From Ruegeria atlantica (GTDB taxonomy: Bacteria > Pseudomonadota > Alphaproteobacteria > Rhodobacterales > Rhodobacteraceae): a stretch of 64,000 nt of DNA. Below are positions 53,740 through 63,562 of this stretch, piece by piece; positions within the stretch are counted from its first letter, which is position 1, and every line of letters starts with the position of its first letter. The notes under the pieces were generated by a model, which made no database searches, had not been told where the DNA came from, and saw only the letters and a program-made list of their open reading frames with translations. The stretch is taken from the NCBI RefSeq assembly GCF_013032005.1, contig NZ_WQBE01000002.1:310001-374000 (forward strand), read 5' to 3'. The position numbers and the translations under genes were made by a program.

Positions 53740-54185
53740 TTGATGTCCTCCACATGGATCAAGTACTCGCCATAACCTTCGGCCTCCATCTCATCGCGAT
53801 GAATGAATCGCAAGGCGGCAGAGTTGATACAGTAGCGCAGCCCGCCATGTTCACGCGGGCCGTCCGGGAACACATGCCCCAGATGGCTGTCGCCATGTTT
53901 CGAGCGGACTTCGGTGCGGATCATACCATGGGTGGCGTCGTGAAACTCCTCCACATGCTCATGGATGATGGGCTTTGTGAAACTGGGCCAGCCGCAACCG
54001 GATTCGTATTTGTGGGTCGAGGCGAACAACGGCTCGCCCGAGACGATGTCCACGTAAATACCCGGTTCCTTGTTGCTCAGGTATTTGCCGGTGCCCGGGC
54101 GCTCAGTTCCGCTGCGCTGCGTGACGTGAAACTCTTCGGGCGACAATGCCGCGATGGCCTCGGGGGATTTAGTGAATTGGGTCAT
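53736..54185 (-). CDS. msrB: Peptide-methionine (R)-S-oxide reductase
   Basis: A 149-residue MsrB. The catalytic cysteine is C119 ([12 protein letters not shown]) and C64 lies in GCGWPSF, a likely resolving cysteine; the paired zinc CxxC motifs are absent. [13 protein letters not shown] is conserved. ATG 54185 is chosen, with GGAGGA three bases upstream; an alternative start six codons upstream (MTGGPM) exists. Confidence 0.95.
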   Translation of the reverse strand: MTQFTKSPEAIAALSPEEFHVTQRSGTERPGTGKYLSNKEPGIYVDIVSGEPLFASTHKYESGCGWPSFTKPIIHEHVEEFHDATHGMIRTEVRSKHGDSHLGHVFPDGPREHGGLRYCINSAALRFIHRDEMEAEGYGEYLIHVEDIK

Positions 54186-54327
54186 GGGTCCTCCGGTCAT
54201 TAAACTTGTGGCATAATCTGGGGGCAGGGGTGCAGAATTCAAAGCCCTATTTCAGTGTCCTCGCGCAGTCGTGCAGGTGATCTGCAATCGGTTTCCGTAC
54301 GTAATGAGAGCAAAGGGAGGCCATGTA

Positions 54328-54849
54328 ATGATCAGAATGCTTCTACTAACGGCTTTGATAATGCTTGGTCGCGCCGTTCAGGCCGCGCCGCTGGGTGGAG
54401 AATTCGCGTCAATCGATGGTGGCACCATTTCGATTGCAGATTGGAGGGGACAACCGGTTCTTGTCGTCAACACTGCGTCACACTGCGGATTTACCGGACA
54501 ATATGAAGCTCTGCAAAAGGTGCATGAGGTTTATTCTAACCGCGGACTTGTGGTTTTGGCCGTGCCGTCAGACTCGTTCAATCAGGAGTTAGGGTCTGCT
54601 GAAGAAGTCCGGCAGTTCTGCGAGTTGAATTATGGACTAACATTGCCAATGACGGATATTACGCCGGTCAGGGGTGCCGATGCCCATCCATTTTACAAGG
54701 AGGTAAAGGCGCAAACCGGATTTGAGCCTGGTTGGAATTTTAACAAAATATTGCTCGATCCCAACGGGGAAGTCGTCGTTACATATGGTGCAAATGTGAA
54801 ACCGGACTCACCCAAGCTGCTGCGTCAGGTCGAGGCTTTTTTGCCCTGA
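54328..54849 (+). CDS. Secreted glutathione-peroxidase-family thiol peroxidase
   Basis: A 173-residue GPx with a signal peptide (IRMLLLTALIMLGRAVQA) and peroxidatic C53 in NTASHCGFT. The second motif is represented by LAVPSDSFNQELGSAEEV and the Trp region by FEPGWNFNKILLDPNGEVV. The selenocysteine of animal enzymes is Cys here. GGGAGG seven bases upstream fixes ATG 54328. Its end overlaps the convergent EamA-type gene by 25 bases. Confidence 0.9.
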   Translation: MIRMLLLTALIMLGRAVQAAPLGGEFASIDGGTISIADWRGQPVLVVNTASHCGFTGQYEALQKVHEVYSNRGLVVLAVPSDSFNQELGSAEEVRQFCELNYGLTLPMTDITPVRGADAHPFYKEVKAQTGFEPGWNFNKILLDPNGEVVVTYGANVKPDSPKLLRQVEAFLP

Positions 54850-55712
54850 GCAGGTTGGCGGGAAAGCTGCACCGCTAAAATGCCCAGTGTCGTGATCCCA
54901 ACCCCGACAGCATCCAGCGGGCCTAGCTTTTCACCCAATAGAATAGCGGCGATGGTAACGCCGAAGACCGGGTTGAGGAAATGGAAGGTCGCCGCGCGGG
55001 TGGCTCCGATCCGGTCCAGCAGCAGAACCCAGATTAGCGTGGCCAACAGGCCCGGGAACAAAGTGGTATAGGTGAAGGCCATCGCCAAGGGCACGGTTGG
55101 GTGGATAAAGATCGTCTCGAATATGGGGGCGGCAACAAACAGAACGGCTGAGCCCACAAGCATCTGCAATCCGACTACCATCATGAAATTGCCGCCCGAT
55201 GTGGCGCCGCGGATGGTCAGTGTGGCAAAAGTCAGCGCCAGTGCCCCGATACAACACAAAGCCACACCAAACAGGTCGAGGCCACCGCCGATGCGGGTGC
55301 TCATGATCAGGGCGACGCCAGCAAATCCGGCGATCAGACCCAGCACCGCAACCGGGCGCAGCTTTTCACCCAAAAACAACCATCCGGCCAAAGCGACCAG
55401 TAACGGCATGGTGGACGCGATTATAGCCGCCACCGAGGCTTCGACTGTTTGCATCGCATAGAAATTCAGACCCAAATAAAGGGCATTCTGGCAAATTCCG
55501 AACAGAATTGTAGCGCGCCACTGGGATCGGGTCAGGTGCCAGCTTTGCCCCATGGTCCGTGCGATAGCCACGCCTATCAATCCCGATATCAAGAACCGCA
55601 GTGCCAGCGAGAACAGAGGCGACGCATCGGCAACGATGATCCGGGCTGAGGTGAAAGCCGAGGACCAGATAAAAGCAAAAACCAGCCCCATGGCGATGGC
55701 GCGCAGATCCAT
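54825..55712 (-). CDS. EamA/DMT-family transporter
   Basis: A 295-residue transporter with ten predicted membrane segments in two EamA repeats (first: FAFIWSSAFTSARIIV…; second: LALTFATLTIRGA…). DMT-family members export metabolites such as amino acids or amines; the substrate is not predictable. Starts at ATG 55712, divergent from the BCCT-like gene. Confidence 0.9.
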   Translation of the reverse strand: MDLRAIAMGLVFAFIWSSAFTSARIIVADASPLFSLALRFLISGLIGVAIARTMGQSWHLTRSQWRATILFGICQNALYLGLNFYAMQTVEASVAAIIASTMPLLVALAGWLFLGEKLRPVAVLGLIAGFAGVALIMSTRIGGGLDLFGVALCCIGALALTFATLTIRGATSGGNFMMVVGLQMLVGSAVLFVAAPIFETIFIHPTVPLAMAFTYTTLFPGLLATLIWVLLLDRIGATRAATFHFLNPVFGVTIAAILLGEKLGPLDAVGVGITTLGILAVQLSRQPAQGKKAST

Positions 55713-55888
55713 TGAGCATCCCCCAGTCAGAACGCGGCGACTGTTTCCGAATTTCCATCAGGCCGCAAGCGCCCCTTGCCAAAAAACCACACCTTTGGGG
55801 CAAGCGTGAAAACTGCGACGTTTTTATTGATTGACCCGCCAATTAAAGATAAATGCGAAAAATCTGGCTGATTATGGGAGGTTTGTCA

Positions 55889-57091
55889 GTGCTTCTGGAA
55901 TACATTCTGTCTTTTGGCGTCCTATTGGCTTTGGGCCTGGTCGCTTTCTTCGTAGTGAAATGGTGGAATCTGCGCTGCGTCGGTGTGACGCCTGTTCATC
56001 TGTTCACCTTCATCGCGATCCTGTTCACATCCGGTCTGGATGTCGGCCTGATCATGTTCCCGCTGACCGAGTTCGGCGGCTATGCCGAAGATCCAGCCTA
56101 TGCCTTTGCCAATCCGCTGGCGATCGAGTTCGGCTTCTGGGGTTTTCTGATCTGGGCCTTCTATTTCCTGACCGCGTTCTACTTCTGCGTGATCGAACCG
56201 CGGGTCAAGTTCTTTGAGATCCCGCTGGTCAAGCTGATCAACAACGTGGTGATCATCGGCACCTGCGCCTTTACCGCCAGCCTGTTCCTGATCTACCTGC
56301 CCGGCTACCTGCCCGAGGTCGGAGACGGCGAATCCGTGGTCACCACCTTCTATGTCATCGTATTTGTGGTCATTCTGGCGGCGGCCTATTCGTCGACCGA
56401 CCTGAAATACGTGCGTATCCTTTCGGTGGGCTCGACCTTTCTGTTTCTGGCGCTGATCCTTGGCATGTGGGTTGCAGCTGGCATGGGCTTTACCGGTTTT
56501 GCGGAAACCAGCAGCAATATCGGGGCCTATTTCGCCAACCTGCACAAATTCGTCCTGCCGCTGACCGACTATCACGCCTTCTACCTGTTCTGGTGGTTTG
56601 CGTGGTCGATCATGATTGGCCAGTTCACCTCGCGCTTTGTGGGTGGGTTGAAGACCTGGCAATTGCTGGCGGCACTGCTGATCTTCCCGTCGATCCCGTT
56701 GGCGATCTGGTTCACCGTTCTCTACTACTACCACCTGAACGGCATCAGCACCGCAGGCATCACCAACATCGCGATGGTGATTGTGGGCGTGACCTTCGTG
56801 ATCAACTCGCTGGACTCGCTTATTAGGCTCTATACCGACAACCTGAACATGACGGTCGAGCGGTTTGGCAAGGCGATTTATGTCGCAGGCAATGTCGTGC
56901 TGCTGTTCGTGCTGACCCTGTTGTTCCAGAGCCAGTGGTTGCAGATCCAATGGATCGGAGCGGTGGTCGTCGGCCTGTACCTGGCCTGCGTGGTCTATAT
57001 CCTGATCGCCAAGCGCAAAGAGGTACTGAGCATCGATTCGATGCCTGAAGACCGCGATCTGGACTTCCACAAGGTTGAGACGGTTCACTGA
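55889..57091 (+). CDS. Short BCCT-like membrane transporter
   Basis: A 400-residue polytopic protein (about 11–12 membrane segments). The region FYLFWWFAWSIMIGQFTSRFVGG resembles the BCCT (betaine/choline/carnitine) signature, but the protein is about 100 residues shorter than classical BCCT carriers and its other motifs are weak. Start is uncertain: GTG 55889 has GGGAGG seven bases upstream, whereas ATG 55853 lacks a ribosome site. Conserved in Rhodobacteraceae as far as I can judge; substrate unknown, perhaps a betaine-like compound. Confidence 0.65.
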   Translation: MLLEYILSFGVLLALGLVAFFVVKWWNLRCVGVTPVHLFTFIAILFTSGLDVGLIMFPLTEFGGYAEDPAYAFANPLAIEFGFWGFLIWAFYFLTAFYFCVIEPRVKFFEIPLVKLINNVVIIGTCAFTASLFLIYLPGYLPEVGDGESVVTTFYVIVFVVILAAAYSSTDLKYVRILSVGSTFLFLALILGMWVAAGMGFTGFAETSSNIGAYFANLHKFVLPLTDYHAFYLFWWFAWSIMIGQFTSRFVGGLKTWQLLAALLIFPSIPLAIWFTVLYYYHLNGISTAGITNIAMVIVGVTFVINSLDSLIRLYTDNLNMTVERFGKAIYVAGNVVLLFVLTLLFQSQWLQIQWIGAVVVGLYLACVVYILIAKRKEVLSIDSMPEDRDLDFHKVETVH

Positions 57092-57114
57092 TCAACCATG
57101 AAATAGAAACACAT

Positions 57115-57139
57115 AAGGGCGCTTCGGCGCCCTTTTTTT
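57115..57139 (+). terminator. Intrinsic terminator after the BCCT-like gene
   Basis: AGGGCGC (57116–57122), TTCG tetraloop, GCGCCCT (57127–57133), then six further T's. Very strong. Confidence 0.95.
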
Positions 57140-57329
57140 GATGGCTTCTATTCATGGCAGTGTCTGCAATGCGGACAAAGCGACAATTGGCTGCGACGAA
57201 TCCAAAGGCCGCTTCCGGAAATGTGTCTCTTGTAATCTCTGTAACTTGGTATTCGGTTTATAGGGGCGCTAGTGTGCTTTGCATGATTGTCGTGTTGACC
57301 AGTCTGGGCCAGTCAACCAAGGTGATGAT

Positions 57330-57797
57330 ATGGTTAGAACATTGGTTTCACTTTGGATCATTTTTGCAGCGGCTTCTGGCCCGGCTTACGCCGACAACGA
57401 ACTGCCAACACCGGACATCATCTCATGCCTGAAGGGAATTGAACCTTTGGATTTGCGCTATCGTGGATGGATGCAGCAGCAGTGTGTTGGCGTAGCTGGA
57501 GACATCTGCGTCCATATCGACAGTGAAACAGGCTCATGCTTGTCCGATTTAGTTGCATCGATGCGGAAATTTTATGACGAGCTCATGCCACTTCTGCCGC
57601 CTGAGATTCAAGGCAGTGGATTTCGGGCGCGCGGATACAAACGCGCGTTAGTGAGGGCACGGGACACGTTCGATAATGTTCCCGCGTGCGAAGGGCTAAG
57701 CGACTACGAATACACCACATGCGAATTCATCGAGCTTGGAGCGGCCACGACCGATTTATTCTATCGGGCGCGGTTGGCGGATGTGGCGATACCTTAA
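57330..57797 (+). CDS. Small secreted hypothetical protein
   Basis: A 155-residue protein with a signal peptide (VRTLVSLWIIFAAASGPAYA) and six cysteines in the mature part (SCLKG, QQCVGV, DICVH, GSCLSD, PACEG, TTCEF), implying three disulfides. The cysteine pattern and spacing recall LprI-type secreted lysozyme-inhibitor-like proteins, but I would not assign that function. AGGTGA precedes the ATG at 57330. Confidence 0.65.
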   Translation: MVRTLVSLWIIFAAASGPAYADNELPTPDIISCLKGIEPLDLRYRGWMQQQCVGVAGDICVHIDSETGSCLSDLVASMRKFYDELMPLLPPEIQGSGFRARGYKRALVRARDTFDNVPACEGLSDYEYTTCEFIELGAATTDLFYRARLADVAIP

Positions 57798-57925
57798 CGG
57801 GGACGGAATCGAATATCAGTAGTTTCGTTCTTGGTTCCGGAATAAAACCAGACATTCGTACGACGTGAAGCATCAGGTAGTTTGGGCTCAAAGCGGACAA
57901 GCGGGATCGAACAAATTGGCTCAAA

Positions 57926-57952
57926 GAAAAAGGGCCCCCAACCGGCGGCCCT
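57926..57952 (-). terminator. Intrinsic terminator of hupB
   Basis: On the minus strand AGGGCC (57952–57947) / GGCCCT (57936–57931), ten-base loop, then TTTT. Ends 26 bases beyond the HU stop. Confidence 0.8.
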
Positions 57953-57978
57953 CAATCGCTTGTCCGTAAAAACTGGGA

Positions 57979-58266
57979 TCAGCCGTTCACGCTGTCTTTC
58001 AGAGCCTTCGCGATGGTCATCTTGACCACCTTGTCGGCCTCTTTCTTGAACTGCTCGCCGGTGGCGGGGTTGCGCACCATGCGCTCGGGGCGCTCGCGGC
58101 AGTAGATTTTGCCAACACCGGGCAGGGTTACCGCACCACCAGCCGACACTTCGCGGGTGATCAGGCCGGTCACGGCCTCAAGCGCAGCGTTTGCAGCTTT
58201 CTTGTCGGTTCCCATTTCCTCAGCGAGAGCAGCAACCAGCTGAGTCTTTGTCATAGGCTTTGCCAT
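57979..58266 (-). CDS. hupB: DNA-binding protein HU
   Basis: A 95-residue histone-like protein. The HU/IHF fold is clear: KTQLVAALAEEMGTDKKAANAAL N-terminal helices (split), VTLPGVGKIYCRERPERMVRNPATGEQF beta arms with the DNA-intercalating Pro in RNPATGE, and the C-terminal KMTIAKALKDSVNG. HU bends DNA and compacts the nucleoid. AAGGAGA precedes ATG 58266. Confidence 0.96.
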   Translation of the reverse strand: MAKPMTKTQLVAALAEEMGTDKKAANAALEAVTGLITREVSAGGAVTLPGVGKIYCRERPERMVRNPATGEQFKKEADKVVKMTIAKALKDSVNG

Positions 58267-58396
58267 TTCTTGGTCTCCTTAACGTGCCCGATAAATAGGG
58301 CCTCACCGCGTAACTGTAACGGGATATTGTGGGCGAACACAACGAATAGTAGCGTCGAAAACCCTAAAAATAGGGGGATTTCGTTGCTTTTTTGCT

Positions 58397-59860
58397 TCAG
58401 AGAAAGGCCGTTTCGTCAAATGAACGCAATTTCCGGCTGTGCAGACGCTCTAACGGCATGCCGCGCAGGTGTTCCATCGCACGGATTCCGATCGCCAGAT
58501 GGCGGCTGACCTGAGTGGTATAGAACGCCGACGCCATCCCGGGAAGCTTCAATTCACCATGCAGCGGTTTGTCGGACACACACAGCAATGTGCCGTATGG
58601 AACCCGGAACCGATAGCCATTGGCGGCGATGGTGGCGCTTTCCATATCCAGCGCAATCGCGCGGGATTGGCTGAGGCGTTGGACTGGGCCGGACTGGTCG
58701 CGCAGTTCCCAGTTGCGGTTGTCGACCGAGGCGACGGTACCTGTCCGCATGATCCGCTTGAGTTCATAGCCTTCCAGTTCGGTGACTTCGGCCACGGCGC
58801 GTTCCAACGCGACCTGAACCTCGGCCAGGGGCGGGATCGGCACCCAGACGGGTAGGTCGTCGTCCAGTACCTTGTCTTCGCGTAGATAGGCATGGGCCAG
58901 CACAAAATCCCCCAATGCCTGCGTGTTCCGTAACCCGGCGCAATGGCCCACCATCAACCAGGCATGCGGGCGCAGGACGGCAATATGGTCGGTGGCTGTT
59001 TTGGCGTTCGACGGCCCCACCCCGATATTGACCAGAGTAATCCCGGACCCATCCTCGCGTTTGAGGTGATAGGTCGGCATTTGCGGCAGTTTCAGGGGTT
59101 GGTCCAATGTGCCATCTGGCGAGGTGATCTCGACATTTCCGGTTGAAACAAAGCTGGTATAGCCGCTTTCCGGATCGGCCAGCTGTGATCGGGCGTAGTT
59201 TTCGAATTCAGACACATAGAACTGGTAGTTGGTGAACAACACGTGGTTCTGGAAATGGCTGGGATCGGTCGCCGTATAATGCGCCAGCCGTGCCAGCGAA
59301 TAATCCACCCGTTGCGCGGTGAACAAGGCCAGCGGGCCGTGATCCCCTTCGTGATCATGAACCCCGTTAACGATGTCATCATTGGTTGTTGTCAGATCCG
59401 GCACGTCGAACACATCGCGCAGCGTAAACCCGGCTGCTCCCTGATGCGGAACCACCAGGTCGGGATTGTTGGCAACAGCGAAATGCACCGGGATCGGCGT
59501 GTCCGACGCACCGATGGACACTGGTTGGCCATGGTTGCGGATCAAAAGGGCGATCTGCTGCGTCAGGTAGGAGCGGAACAAATCAGGACGTGTCACTGTG
59601 GTTGCATGAGTGCCGGGTTCAGAGACGTGACCAAAGCTAAGCCGGCTGTCGACCTGAGCATAGGTCGCCGTTTTGATGCGAATTTCCGGGTAATAGGCTC
59701 TAAATCGTTCGGTCGGTGTCTCCCCTTCTATTGCCTTGGCAAAGCTGTCGCAGAGGAATTGGGTCGCCTGATCGTAAATCTGTTTCAGACGAGCCACCGC
59801 CGCCGCGGGATCAGTAAACTTTTCGGGTGTAGGAACGTCGGGTGTTCTGATTATTGTCAT
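58397..59860 (-). CDS. amn: AMP nucleosidase
   Basis: A 487-residue enzyme that splits AMP into adenine and ribose 5-phosphate. Family sequence is visible throughout, for example YYPEIRIKTATYAQVDSRLSFG, the catalytic phosphorylase-fold NIGVGPSNAKTATDHIAVLRPHAWLMVGHCAGLR (split here), DLPVWVPIPPLAEVQ and ALDMESATIAANGYRFRVPYGTLL. The start overlaps the ade stop by four bases, so adenine formed here and the deaminase act together. Confidence 0.95.
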   Translation of the reverse strand: MTIIRTPDVPTPEKFTDPAAAVARLKQIYDQATQFLCDSFAKAIEGETPTERFRAYYPEIRIKTATYAQVDSRLSFGHVSEPGTHATTVTRPDLFRSYLTQQIALLIRNHGQPVSIGASDTPIPVHFAVANNPDLVVPHQGAAGFTLRDVFDVPDLTTTNDDIVNGVHDHEGDHGPLALFTAQRVDYSLARLAHYTATDPSHFQNHVLFTNYQFYVSEFENYARSQLADPESGYTSFVSTGNVEITSPDGTLDQPLKLPQMPTYHLKREDGSGITLVNIGVGPSNAKTATDHIAVLRPHAWLMVGHCAGLRNTQALGDFVLAHAYLREDKVLDDDLPVWVPIPPLAEVQVALERAVAEVTELEGYELKRIMRTGTVASVDNRNWELRDQSGPVQRLSQSRAIALDMESATIAANGYRFRVPYGTLLCVSDKPLHGELKLPGMASAFYTTQVSRHLAIGIRAMEHLRGMPLERLHSRKLRSFDETAFL

Positions 59861-61659
59861 GCAAGGGGTTCCAAAAGGTCGATCTTTTCAAAGGTCCGCA
59901 CATCCACCAGCCCAAGGTCTGAAATCCTCAATTCGGGAATCACGACTAAGGCCAGCAGCGAGTGCTGCATATACGCGTTGTTCAACTGGCAGCCGCAGGC
60001 CTGCATCGCCGCGACCATCTGTTCTGCTTTCGCCGCCACTTCAGTCGCTGGGCTATCCGACATCAGGCCTGCAATGGGCAGTTCCACCAGTGCCAGTTCC
60101 GCGCCATCGCGGAATATAGTGATGCCGCCACCCACCTCGGCCAAACGGTTTGCTGCCAGTGCCATCTGGTCACGGTCGGTGCCGACAACGATCATGTGGT
60201 GACTGTCATGCGCCACAGTCGAAGCCATCGCCATTTTGCCTTGATATCCAAAGCCCGAGACAAAGGCGTTTGTCACCCCCCCGGTGGCGCGGTGGCGCTC
60301 GACCAGCGCGATCTGGCAGACCTCGCCTTCGCCTTCGACCAACCCGCCGATGATTGGCAGCTCGCATTTCAGCGCCTTTGTGGGGGCCTGATTTTCCACA
60401 ACGCCAATCACATTGGCCTGCACACGATTGGCACCTGCGGGGGCATTGATTTCGAAATCCGCACCGGTCAGTGCGTGCCCCAAATGTACGGTGTCGCGCG
60501 CAGTACTCGGCCAGTTCAGGTGCGGGCAATCCACTGAAATTGCGTCCTTTTCGGCGGCAATCTGACCGCGGGCAATGACCATCTCGATGGGCAGCTCCGT
60601 CAGGTCCGAGCTGAGAATAATATCCGCTCGCCGTCCCGGAGTGATCGAACCGATCTCACGCTCCAACCCGAAATGGGTGGCCGTGTTGATCGTTGCCATC
60701 TGCAAGGCCACCAGCGGATCGCAACCACAAGCAATTGCATGGCGCACAACCCGATTCATGTGTCCGTCATTGACCAGGGTGCCGGAATGACAATCATCGG
60801 TACACAGGATGAAATTGCGCGGGTCCAATCCTTTATCGGTGACCGCTGTGATCTGGCTTTCCACATCAAACCAAGCCGAGCCCAGCCGCATCATCGACCG
60901 CATGCCCTGCCGCACGCGGGCAATGGCATCGGCCTCGCAGGTGCCTTCGTGATCATCCGCTGGTCCGCCGGCCACATATGCTGCAAAATCAGGCCCTAAA
61001 TCAGGCGAAGCGTAATGCCCACCGACTGTTTTCCCGGCTCGCTGAGTCGCCGCGATTTCAGCCAGCATCTTTGGATCGCCGTGAATAACACCGGGGAAAT
61101 TCATCATCTCGCCCAGCCCGATGATGCCCGGCCAGTTCATGGCCTCTGCCACATCCTCAGCCGTAATCTCATAACCTGTGGTCTCAAGCCCCGGTGCCGA
61201 CGGCGCACATGACGGCATCTGCGTGAAGATGTTCACCGGCTGCATCAGCGCCTCATCATGCATCATGCGCACGCCGTCCAGCCCCAGCACATTCGCAATC
61301 TCATGCGGGTCGGTGAACATCGAGGTGGTGCCATGCGGAATCACCGCACGGGCAAACTCAGCCGGGGTCAACATCCCCGATTCGATATGCATATGGGCGT
61401 CGCACAGTCCCGGCAGCATATAGCGACCATGTGCTTCGATGATCTGCGTGTCGGGGCCAATGCAATGGGACGCGTCGGGCCCAACATGCGCGATGCGCCC
61501 GGCGGCAATGGCAATGTCGTGATCGGGTAGGGTTTCGCGGCTATGTACATTCACCCAAGTGCCGCCGCGAATGACCAAATCTGCGGCCTCCCGTCCCGCG
61601 GCAACGGCAATCAGTTTAGGGGCGACATCGGGCCAGCTTGGGAAAGGTGTGTATTCCAT
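59857..61659 (-). CDS. ade: Adenine deaminase
   Basis: A 600-residue adenine deaminase of the Ade (amidohydrolase) family; it converts adenine to hypoxanthine with a di-metal centre. DAHMHIESGMLTPAEFARAV gives the HxH-type metal site, FTDPHEIANVLG and LCTDDCHSGTLVNDGHMN further ligands, and VAHDSHHMIVVG the C-terminal domain. It is the first gene of the ade–amn operon; AGGAAAG precedes ATG 61659. Confidence 0.95.
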   Translation of the reverse strand: MEYTPFPSWPDVAPKLIAVAAGREAADLVIRGGTWVNVHSRETLPDHDIAIAAGRIAHVGPDASHCIGPDTQIIEAHGRYMLPGLCDAHMHIESGMLTPAEFARAVIPHGTTSMFTDPHEIANVLGLDGVRMMHDEALMQPVNIFTQMPSCAPSAPGLETTGYEITAEDVAEAMNWPGIIGLGEMMNFPGVIHGDPKMLAEIAATQRAGKTVGGHYASPDLGPDFAAYVAGGPADDHEGTCEADAIARVRQGMRSMMRLGSAWFDVESQITAVTDKGLDPRNFILCTDDCHSGTLVNDGHMNRVVRHAIACGCDPLVALQMATINTATHFGLEREIGSITPGRRADIILSSDLTELPIEMVIARGQIAAEKDAISVDCPHLNWPSTARDTVHLGHALTGADFEINAPAGANRVQANVIGVVENQAPTKALKCELPIIGGLVEGEGEVCQIALVERHRATGGVTNAFVSGFGYQGKMAMASTVAHDSHHMIVVGTDRDQMALAANRLAEVGGGITIFRDGAELALVELPIAGLMSDSPATEVAAKAEQMVAAMQACGCQLNNAYMQHSLLALVVIPELRISDLGLVDVRTFEKIDLLEPLA

Positions 61660-61803
61660 GGCTCAACTTTCCTGAATGCAGAGAAAGGTTCAACCCCCAC
61701 CGTACAGCTGTCATGAAACCGTCACGCAGCGCGTCAGCGCTGCCGGACCCAACCAGAGGAAGTGCCGCACAGCGGCAGTGACGATGGGCGGGAGTACCCC
61801 TTA

Positions 61804-62685
61804 TCAAGGCTGCGCGTCTGCCTCCATCTCGCGGCGCAACCAATCTGCAAAAGCCAGCGCCCCCGGGGTTCCTTCGGCTTGGGGTGACAATAACAGGTAA
61901 TAGGCTTCGGACATTGGAGCGCGATGGGCAAAGGGAGCCACAAGCCGCCCCTGTTCGATCAAGCCGCGTGCAATAGTGTCGTGGGCCAGGCATAGCCCCC
62001 CGCCTGCCATCGCGACGGACAGGCTGACCAAATAGGTTGTCGAGTAAGTGATGGGCGGATTTCCCCAAATTAGAGCCTGTTCTTCGGCCCAATTTGCCCA
62101 GTTTGACAGCAGATTCGAACAATCGAACAACGGCTGTAGTTGCAGCGTGTCCAGCATCACTTCATAGCCTGGCGCACAGACTGGGTAATAATGATCGGTC
62201 CGCAGCAATTCCGTTCGCACCGTATCGGATGGGCGCAGAGAAAATCGGATTTCCACGGCGGCCCCTTCGGCCATCTCCCGCGGCTCCCATAATTCGGTAA
62301 AAATGTTCAGTTGGACTTCTGGGTGTGCCTCGCGGAATCGCGGCAGGCGTGGGGCCAGCCAATTGACGGCAAACGTGATGTTGCTTTGCACCTGAACTGC
62401 GTTTTGCTGCGCGCCTGTGACGGCTTGCGTGCCGCGCACCAGCGTTCGAAACGCCTCGCGCACCACCGGCAGATAGGTGATGCCGGCCTCGGTCAGTTCC
62501 AGCGCGCGCGGGCGGCGCAGGAACAGGGGCTGGCCCAGATATCCCTCCAACGATTTGATCTGCTGGCTGACCGCGCTTTGGGTCATGTTCAGGTCGCGGG
62601 CAGCGCCGGTGAAGGATAAGTGGCGCGCAGCGGCTTCAAATGTGCGTAACCACCCCAGCGGAGGAAGCTGTTTCTGCATTCGCAT
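61804..62685 (-). CDS. LysR-family regulator (GcvA-like)
   Basis: A 293-residue LysR regulator with winged HTH (PPLGWLRTFEAAARHLSFTGAARDLNMTQSAVSQQI) and a C-terminal effector domain (VRTELLRTDHYYPVCAPGYE). GcvA-like members often control amino-acid or aldolase-type genes. Divergent from the class II aldolase at 62796 across a 110-bp gap that contains TTAGCTCAACTTATGAATTA-type sequence, so regulation of that gene is likely. Confidence 0.9.
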   Translation of the reverse strand: MRMQKQLPPLGWLRTFEAAARHLSFTGAARDLNMTQSAVSQQIKSLEGYLGQPLFLRRPRALELTEAGITYLPVVREAFRTLVRGTQAVTGAQQNAVQVQSNITFAVNWLAPRLPRFREAHPEVQLNIFTELWEPREMAEGAAVEIRFSLRPSDTVRTELLRTDHYYPVCAPGYEVMLDTLQLQPLFDCSNLLSNWANWAEEQALIWGNPPITYSTTYLVSLSVAMAGGGLCLAHDTIARGLIEQGRLVAPFAHRAPMSEAYYLLLSPQAEGTPGALAFADWLRREMEADAQP

Positions 62686-62795
62686 AATCCTGCCATTAGC
62701 TCAACTTATGAATTAGGTCTGTTTTTTTCGTTGGTCAATTTTTTAAAGCGCAGGCAGGCTTTTCAGCAGCCCCAACCACCCTATCGGAGCCCGCA

Positions 62796-63551
62796 ATGAC
62801 CGTCACAAACCTGCGCCCCAATATCGACCACTGGGAGGACCGTGTAGATCTTGCCGCCACCTTTCGTTGGACAGAACGTCTGAACATGCATGAAGGCGTC
62901 GCCAATCATTTCAGTCTGGCAGTGAATGAAGATGGCACGCAGTTTCTGATGAATGCCAATCAGATGCATTTTGCCCGTATCAAGGCCTCGAATCTGTTGC
63001 TGCTGGATGCCAATGACCCGGACGTCATGTCCCAGCCCGGTGCGCCTGACCCAACCGCGTGGGGATTGCATGGCTCGATCCACCGCCATTGCCCGCATGC
63101 ACGCTGTGTTATGCATGTGCATTCGATCTTTGCCACCGTTCTGGCCTCGCTGGCCGACAGTCGCCTGCCGCCGATCGATCAGAATACGGCCACCTTCTAC
63201 AATCGCTATGTGGTGGATAACGAATTTGGTGGTCTGGCCTTTGAAAGTGAAGGTGAGCGCTGCGCGTCAATGCTGTCGGATCCGCAGAAGAAGGTCATGA
63301 TCATGGGAAACCATGGCGTGTTGGTGATCGGAAGCGATCCCGCGGATGCGTTCAACCGGTTGTACTATTTCGAACGCGCGGCCGAAACGTATATCCGTGC
63401 GCTGCAAACCGGCCAGCCGTTGCGCGTGTTGTCGGATGAGATTGCCGAAAAGACGGCACAGGAACTGGACGAGTATCCCGACCAGGCCGATGCGCATCTG
63501 CGTGAAATCAAGGCTCTGCTGGATGCCGATGGCTCAGACTACGCCTCATAA
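62796..63551 (+). CDS. Class II aldolase/adducin family protein
   Basis: A 251-residue metal-dependent aldolase-fold protein. The zinc His pair is in VMHVHSIFATVLAS, with GVANHFSLAV for the phosphate/substrate loop and IMGNHGVLVIG for the C-terminal His. Members act on fuculose phosphate, 5-methylthioribulose phosphate or unrelated substrates. Divergent from the LysR-type gene and eleven bases before the membrane protein at 63563. Confidence 0.9.
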   Translation: MTVTNLRPNIDHWEDRVDLAATFRWTERLNMHEGVANHFSLAVNEDGTQFLMNANQMHFARIKASNLLLLDANDPDVMSQPGAPDPTAWGLHGSIHRHCPHARCVMHVHSIFATVLASLADSRLPPIDQNTATFYNRYVVDNEFGGLAFESEGERCASMLSDPQKKVMIMGNHGVLVIGSDPADAFNRLYYFERAAETYIRALQTGQPLRVLSDEIAEKTAQELDEYPDQADAHLREIKALLDADGSDYAS

Positions 63552-63562
63552 AGGGTAATGCT

